Assembly (NCBI GenBank): GCA_018350325.1
Contig: JAEVLN010000006.1
Span: 558,001-622,000, forward strand
Direction: 5' to 3'
DNA length: 64,000 nt
Origin: Globodera rostochiensis
Lineage: Eukaryota > Nematoda > Chromadorea > Rhabditida > Heteroderidae
Position 1 is the stretch's first letter, and every line of letters starts with the position of its first letter. The position numbers and the translations under genes are program-made. A model generated the notes under the pieces. That model had not been told where the DNA came from, made no database searches, and worked only from the letters and a program-made list of their open reading frames with translations. Positions 58,154-64,000 of this stretch are shown one piece after another.

Positions 58154-60990
58154 TCACTGACATGCCGTCTTAATCTCCTCCATGACCTCTTTGTCGCAAC
58201 AGCCCAGTTCCTTAAACGCATTGTCAACACTGATCAAACCGAATCGAACTTTCAGCTTCAGAAGCTCCTTTTGCAGTTTGAAATTCGCAATGAGCATACT
58301 TTCTGAAAAGACAGGTATTTACGAGTTTGACGAGAAATTGGTCGCGCACCTTCCACTTGATCAAAGGAATCAATCTCCGACTCCATGGCCAAAAGTTTCC
58401 TCTCCAGCTGTGTTGTAAATTGATGTTTTTCGTCCAATTGTCGGATAAGCTAAATTCAAATTGGTGAATGAATTCCCAGGACTACTAGTAACCGTACTGT
58501 TTAAGACACCTTTTCTTGGCCACGGGATGGATCCGTTAAATAAAATGTGAATGATTCTTACCTCGGTCTTCTGGCGGTCATTTTCCCCTCTTTCCGCCTC
58601 ATAAGCATGGAGCTTCTTCTCCATATGGCCAACAAGTTGCTGCTTTTCGTCCAATTGGTTAAGGAGCTAAAATCGGCGGTTTGAAGTTTAGACAAATTTT
58701 TTTTAAATTGATGATTTTCACATTTCTCAATAAGTTTTGCATTTTAAAGAAGAAATTTCGCTAAAATGTTCCCATTTTTTTCTTCCAGGTTTTTGTTGCT
58801 TCTTACCTCAGTCTTCTGGCGATCATTTTCCCCCCTTTCAGCCTCATAAGCATGCAGCTTCTTCTCCATATGGCCAACAAGTTGCTGTTTCTCGTCCAAT
58901 TGTTGAAGAAGCTAAAGTTCACTAAATACCTAATGGAATTCGGGAAAAAAAGTTTGAAAAGAGAAAATAAATTAAGAAATGCCTTATATTTGTACAGAAT
59001 TAATGTATAACCATTTTATTTGCTTTAGTTTGTCGGATAAATGTGTCAGCATTGTTAATGGTTCGCAGGGGGTGGTGGGGGGGGGGGTGAACGAAGTGCA
59101 CACGCTAAGGGGGGGGGGGAATCCTTGATAGATAAAAGGTTGTCCAAAAAAGAATAAGGCTAAAATGGCCTTTTTTAAAACAAAAATCGTTACACCGAAA
59201 AATAACACCTGCAACCAGAGATGCACCACCCCCCCCCCCCCCCGCCCAAAATGAAAATTAATGTTATTTCCCCAGCGAAAAGGAAGTGAAACATTTTCGA
59301 AGATACAGCACCCCTACACAAACGGGCAAAATTTTGTTTGTAATTTTTAGACCAAGGGTTTCCCTTAACTTTTTTTTTTGTCATCGGTCGCCCCCGCGTC
59401 AGCCGATTCCAAAAAACGCTAACAATTACCAAATCTATGGCTCGAGAAATTTCTCTATTCTTGTTGTTTCTTACTTGAGTCTTCTGGCGGTCGTTTTGCT
59501 CCCTTTCCGCCTCATAAGCGTGGAGCTTCTTCTCCATATGGCCAACAAGTTGCTGTTTCTCGTCCAATTGTTGAAGAAGCTAAAATTGGAATTTTAAAAT
59601 TTGTTTTTTTCATCGCTAAAATGTTCCCATTTTTTTTCTTCTTCCAGGTTTTTGTTGCTTCTTACCTCAGTCTTCTGGCGATCATTTTCCCCCCTTTCAG
59701 CCTCATAAGCATGCAGCTTCTTCTCCATATGGCCAACAAGTTGCTGTTTCTCGTCCAATTGTTGAAGAAGCTAAAGTTCACTAAATACCTAATGGAATTC
59801 GGGAGTTTCAAAAGTTTCTCATAAAATCGGAGGAAATAACGCAGCTGGTGCTCCGCGTTTTAAAAAAAGAATCGTTGTTTCTGGGTTTTTCAGAATTGTA
59901 CAAAATCCGAATATGATCTCTCAAGGATCCTAACCTTTGTAGAATCGAATCAACTTTAAGTTGCAAAATCGAAAAAATACACCTTAATAACTGAATTAGC
60001 TTATGCGACTTATCATATTCGGGTTATTGTACGACCCTGAAAACCCACCCAGAAACGCCTTTTTTAATGTGGGATAGCTGCAGTAACTGAATCAATTTTT
60101 TGTTGATTCTTACCTCAGCCTTCTGCCGGTTGTTTTCACCACTTTCCGCCTCATAAGCATGGAGCTTCTTCTCCATATGGCCAACAAGTTGCTGTTTCTC
60201 GGCCAATTGTTGAAGAAGCTTTAAAAATTTTAATTCTTTTCCCTACTTTGGTGTTTTGCAGATTTTAGAATAATTTTAATCCAACAAAAAGATTATCCCG
60301 GCGCCGACTTTGTACCGCCGACCTAATTATGCTAACAGATCGTTTTTCAGAAAATCAACAAATAGTTGCTGATTTGATTTAGTTTCCTTGGCGTTTAGAT
60401 AAATTGCGTGGCGATAAAGTGTATTTATTCGTAGCCACCATCTTCCCTTTATTGTTTCCCCGATCGACCTTCTGGCAGTCGTTTTGCTCCCTTTCCGCCT
60501 CAAAAGAATGGAGCTTCGTTTCCTGATGGCCAACAAACGGCTGCTTTTCATTTAATTGTTGAAAAAACTAAATTTTAGATATTTTGTATACCCTCTTCGG
60601 TAATAGGTAAAGAACACTTTTGTGGGACAAATGTTCTTATTTTTACCTGGCTAGGCTGCTCACTGTAAGAGTCTGTCGTCTTCTCAGGTTCTTCGAGCAG
60701 AGTTGGCTCAATCCTCGGGTCCATAAGAACACGGCGTTGCTGTTGACTGTTTGTGGCTTCGTTTTCATTCAGACCCATTGTTGTTAGGGATTTCTAAAGT
60801 AAATTGTTGTAAAGAATAAGAAGCTTAACGCACTTCAGCCACACCATCAGACACTGAAAGATCGCCAAAGTTGAAAGATGGATTATCTTCCTCCTGGAAT
60901 ATTTTAATTAAAAAAACTGATTTCCGTCAAATAGTTAAAGAAAAAACATACACCAATTGGAGACATAAAAACCAGCCGAGTGTATTCCAT
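58154..60990 (-). CDS. Coiled-coil protein with tandem 35-residue exon repeats
   Basis: Short N-terminal exons (MEYTRLVFMSPIG; EEDNPSFNFGDLSVSDGVAE; NENEATNSQQQRRVLMDPRI) lead into a run of repeat exons: 60469-60567 (divergent), 60114-60218, 59666-59770, 59475-59579, 58807-58911 and 58562-58666. Five are exactly 105 bp, phase 0 at both ends, and encode LLQQLDEKQQLVGHMEKKLH followed by AYEAERGENDRQKTE. 35 residues equal five heptads, with L, V and M at core positions, so the array should be one long parallel coiled coil. A related but different unit (QLDEKHQFTTQLERKLLAME) and a C-terminal exon (VRFGLISVDNAFKELGCCDK, EVMEEIKTACQ) close the protein. No signal peptide or known domain. I do not recognise the family; the C-terminal part looks like the older, conserved piece. 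Confidence 0.8.
58757..59804 (-). repeat. Recent segmental duplication carrying a repeat exon
   Basis: 58757-58943 and 59612-59804 match almost base for base, including the 105-bp exon, the flanking T-rich intron and the right-hand intron start (AAAGTTCACTAAATACCTAA). They differ mainly by a few bases in the T-run. Spacing is about 855 bp, with another repeat exon (59475-59579) between. Confidence 0.9.
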
Positions 60991-61610
60991 TGATTATAAT
61001 AGAACAAAGATAGGTATTAAAGCGTCTTATTGTCTAACTGTAATTAAGCTAATTTCTTCTAATTTGTAAGTCACGTTACTGATTTACCAATTGCCAGGTT
61101 TTTAGTTTCTAATACAAAAGTGCAAAAAGTATTCGAAAGCCGACGCCGGTAATTTTAAAAGTAATTCTTCGCGCCATTTACCTAACCTGTACTTTCAGTC
61201 CCAACAACAACAAGCCACATATATACATATTGCAATTTGCATCGGGCTCGCTTCGTTTCCCCCCGGCCGGTTTGAGAAACCATAACTCTGTTCTTAGTCA
61301 ACCAACTTCTAAAATTTTAGTACTATCCGAAAGCTCTAACAAATAAGTCTTTAGAATACTTTCCCTTTTGTTTCCAAATTTGTAATTTTTGGACCAATTA
61401 CTTTAAAAAAATGTTCTCTCAAAATTAATCAAATTCATTCTGCAACATTTGAATTAAAAACACAGAATAATAAATAACCAGAAATGTCGAATAACTAAAC
61501 TCAGCTTAAGCTTCTTAGGTTATGCATTTCCTTGGGGCCGAAACGACCCCGATTCCCTGTGGTCGACGACCTCTGCCAATCAGATTTCCAACTTATCAGG
61601 TCAATTATAA
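60991..61610. other. Intergenic, no gene seen
   Basis: Divergent AT-rich spacer between the coiled-coil gene and the CSN7-like gene. I looked here for missing 5' exons of CSN7 and found none convincing. Confidence 0.45.
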
Positions 61611-62203
61611 ATGGATAACCAACGTGAAGTTTTGGTTTCAATTGCATCAAAACATAATACGGTACCATATGAAGTTCTGATGAATGCTCTTAATCTTGCA
61701 AACGAAAGGGAATTTGAGGATTTCATCATTGATTCTATCTACCAGGACATCATTCAGGTGTTTATTTTTATAAGCAGTGATTATAGGCCTTGTCTGGTTA
61801 AATTATTATATATGTTCTAAGGGACGACTCAATCCAGTGAAGCGCTATTTGGAGATCCATGATTGGAGAAATGAGAAAGTTGGCGACTTTCAGTTCATTG
61901 CAAACACATTGAATCAATGGCACGAACATTGCGGACATTTCCTCAAATCTATTGGCGTTGAGATGAATCGGTAGTCTTATGTTTTTGTCAGCGTAATCAA
62001 AAATATGATATTTTAGTTCAAATGAAACGGTTTCTGAACTTATGGCAAATGAGAGAGTCGTGAACGAAGAAGTTGAAAACATCCGGAAGACTTTCAATTA
62101 CGACGACCCAAAGAAGCTGTTTGGTGATAAAGATGGAGTCAAGGCATCTTCGAAACCCGAAGCGAAAAAATTCAAAAGTTCGAAGAAGAAGTTCGGAAAT
62201 TGA
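61611..62203 (+). CDS. COP9 signalosome subunit 7-like PCI protein, short
   Basis: CSN7 is a PCI-domain subunit of the COP9 signalosome, which removes NEDD8 from cullins. Three exons: from 61611 (VLVSIASKHNTVPYEVLMNA, NEREFEDFIIDSIYQDIIQ), from about 61820 (GRLNPVKRYLEIHDWRNEKV, QFIANTLNQWHEHCGHFL) and to 62203 (NEEVENIRKTFNYDDPKK and a lysine/serine tail). This matches the winged-helix end of the CSN7 PCI domain and the coiled C terminus. The usual N-terminal helical part (about 80-100 residues) is absent: the frame opens with an ATG at MDNQREVL. Either upstream exons are unrecognised or the gene is truncated. A shorter match to other PCI proteins is possible. Confidence 0.68.
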
Positions 62204-62266
62204 TTTTTTCACATTGGAACTGGTCTCTTATTGGCACCAGCTTTACTATTACAACTATTGATCCAA

Positions 62267-62272
62267 AATAAA
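62267..62272 (+). terminator. Polyadenylation signal AATAAA
   Basis: AATAAA 64 bp after the CSN7-like stop codon, at a suitable place for 3' end formation. Confidence 0.6.
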
Positions 62273-62451
62273 AGAGCTGTTAGCCCTTAGCTGTGCTTTA
62301 ATATATGGTTATACCAGTTCATTTACGCGCTGTTGATATTTTTTTATTTGAATACGGAATTTCAAAGAACCTGAAGATCTTTTAAAATTTATCATTTTTT
62401 TATAATTGTTAGTCCATCAGATTTTTTGGTACAATTCATTAAGAATTAGTG

Positions 62452-62545
62452 CAAGGGCGTAGGCAAGAAAAGGGGTCCCCCCTTTGTCTCTCAAAAATTT
62501 GGGGGGGGGGGGGGGCGGCCCCCCCCCCCCTCGGCTACGCCCTTG
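62452..62545. mobile_element. hAT-type MITE, 94 bp, 8-bp target duplication
   Basis: Terminal inverted repeats CAAGGGCGTAG and CTACGCCCTTG are perfect over 11 bases. The element is flanked on both sides by AATTAGTG (62444-62451 and 62546-62553), a perfect 8-bp target duplication, as made by hAT-superfamily transposases. The inside is short and holds a G15 run followed by a C13 run, which could fold as a G/C hairpin. No coding capacity, so it is non-autonomous. Confidence 0.9.
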
Positions 62546-62623
62546 AATTAGTGACTATGTATACAAAGGCAAGGGATTTCAACACTAACGAATGGCCATT
62601 TGTAAATGATTTAGAAATAAAAA

Positions 62624-64000
62624 ATGGACATTCTCCGGGAGACGGAATTGCTTTTATTCATTGGCCTTATTGCGCACATTATTTTTGCTCCGTTCACCAA
62701 AGTGGAGGAGAGTTTCAATGTTCAGGCTATCCATGACATGGTATACCATCGCATGAATTGGACACAGGTTCTTTTTCAAATTGCGCATTTTTAGAGCCCA
62801 ATTGTACGCTGTCTCTTTTTTGTTTCAGTATGATCATCTCCAATTCCCTGGCGTTGTGCCTCGGTTAGCTGAAACCTCAATTTGTTTAGCAATAACGCTG
62901 GGGTTACGGTTTATTTACTTGCAATTTGGGTTAAATTTTTACTCTTGCCAATCCATGAGAGTCCCAGACGAATAGACCCAGCTTTATTATCGGTCATTTG
63001 CTGTTTTAGAACATTTGCCGGTCCTTTTGCCATCGCATCCGCTGTGCTTCCCTTCCTTCCGTTCATCAAATTTTTCAATTTGGAGAAGTATTGGATGCTG
63101 ATTTTGGGTGATCTGTTTGAATTTTGGCTTGGTGACATCGAATATTTGTTTTTTAGCGCGCGTTTTTCTTGGCCTTACCGTTTTGTTCACTTTCTTTGGA
63201 TTCGCTCGCTCCGTTGAGAACAAATTTGGGCGCAGTGTCGGCACTTTTCTTCGTCTGCTAACACTCAGCCAATTTCACTTTTTGTTTTATGCTTCAAGGC
63301 CGCTTCCGAACACTTTTGCGATGGTTTTGGGTACGAGAATTGAAGCCTAATTCTTGAAAAATTGCTTGTTTTTAGTGCTGCTCGTCTTCCACAAATTGCT
63401 TGACGAACACTTCCTCCAAGCGGCTGTTTTTGCGTCCATCGCCACATTTGTGTTCCGTTTTGAACTCATCCTGCTCTTTGGACCGATGTTTCTTTCGACT
63501 TTTGCCACCAATTGGCGTCGAATTTCAGTTTTTAAAACGGTCATCATCGGACTTTGCACCTTTATCGTCGCGTTAGGTTGTTTCTTGTTTGTTTGTTGTA
63601 TTTATACTCTCTATTAACAGCTCTGACCGTTCCGCTCGATTCTCTCATGTGGGGCCGTTGGGTTTGGCCCGAGGGGGAGGTGATCCGCTTCAATGTGTTG
63701 CTCAATCGGAGCCATGAATACGGCGTGCGTTTTTTGTCCCTCGTCACTTTCGCTGTATACCCCCTCCCCTTTAAGGTGTCCCCATTTTGGTGGTACTTCT
63801 ACTCCGCCCTCCCGCGTGCCATGCTCTTTTCCGTCCCCTTGGTCCTTCTCGGGCTCCTCATCCACCAACGAGTCCAATTCGACTTGGCTTCGCTATGTCT
63901 GCCCGCCTTTGTCTTTGTGTTTCTCTTCTCCTTTCTGCCTCACAAGGAACTTCGCTTTGTACTCTACGCCGTCCCTCTGTTCAACACATCCGCTGCTGTC
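62624..64000 (+). CDS. algn-12: ALG12 dolichyl-P-mannose mannosyltransferase, 3' partial
   Basis: ALG12 adds the eighth mannose (alpha-1,6) to the lipid-linked oligosaccharide in the ER lumen, a GT22-family step of N-glycosylation. Exons 62624-62767, 62829-62863, 63010-63107, 63157-63330, 63376-63576, 63621-63724 and from 63776 to the window edge. Key motifs: [20 protein letters not shown] (the luminal E-E/DE-type catalytic loop), [12 protein letters not shown] joined to [54 protein letters not shown] and [20 protein letters not shown]. The gene runs off the right edge. ALG12 is preferred over ALG9/PIGB from TKVEESFN and [12 protein letters not shown]. Confidence 0.95.

Overview
This window is eukaryotic DNA from a nematode, most likely a plant-parasitic tylenchid such as a cyst nematode; the genus is an inference. 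The evidence is many small exons with short introns (about 35-60 bp), T-rich AG acceptors, closely spaced same-strand genes that look like operons, several GC-AG introns, and proteins of nematode type (a MIG-17-like ADAM with a C-terminal PLAC-like module, a DMSR-type neuropeptide receptor, EGL-8-type phospholipase C beta, a Skeletor-type DM13 protein). Mononucleotide G and C runs of 8-40 bases are scattered through introns and spacers on both strands and form several larger arrays. There are no prokaryotic genes, rRNA genes or CRISPR arrays.

Layout. 0.3-8.9 kb (+): phospholipase C beta, 5' end outside the window. 10.4-11.9 (+): linker histone H1. 12.1-14.8 (-): a secreted protein with two DM13 domains, with a small single-pass membrane protein gene (+) nested in its largest intron. 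16.3-17.0 (+): an insulin-like peptide. 17.3-19.3 (-): an unrecognised multi-exon gene. 19.8-22.6 (+): YIF1 followed 128 bp later by a lysophosphatidate acyltransferase. 22.7-30.3 (-): a same-strand run of a Spaetzle-like cystine-knot factor, a CRTAP/leprecan-family protein and an SLX4 C-terminal-domain protein. 32.0-33.0 (+): a secreted proline-rich protein. 33.0-41.8 (-): four housekeeping genes packed head to tail (NDOR1, GET1/WRB, NME6, NAT10). 42.7-43.6 (-): a four-TM protein. 44.8-47.4 (-): a MIG-17-like metalloprotease. 50.2-51.2 (+): a CAP/GAPR-1 protein. 51.6-54.4 (-): a DMSR-type GPCR. 58.2-61.0 (-): a coiled-coil protein built from tandemly duplicated 105-bp exons. 61.6-62.2 (+): a short CSN7-like gene. 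62.6-64.0 (+): ALG12, cut by the window edge.

How the genes fit together. Several act in secretion and the ER/Golgi (YIF1, AGPAT, GET1/WRB, ALG12, CRTAP-like) or in extracellular signalling and matrix (insulin, Spaetzle-like factor, MIG-17-like protease, DM13 protein, GPCR, PLC beta). The densest cluster combines Fe-S/redox (NDOR1), tail-anchored protein insertion (GET1), nucleotide metabolism (NME6) and RNA acetylation (NAT10), a mix typical of nematode operons, where shared expression matters more than shared pathway. The least explained parts are the 105-bp exon amplification, the G/C arrays inside introns, a hAT-type MITE with an 8-bp target duplication, and a 62-bp duplication that shifts the frame of the GPCR tail. 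Gene models are hand-made from reading frame, splice-phase agreement and family motifs; no search or transcript data were available.
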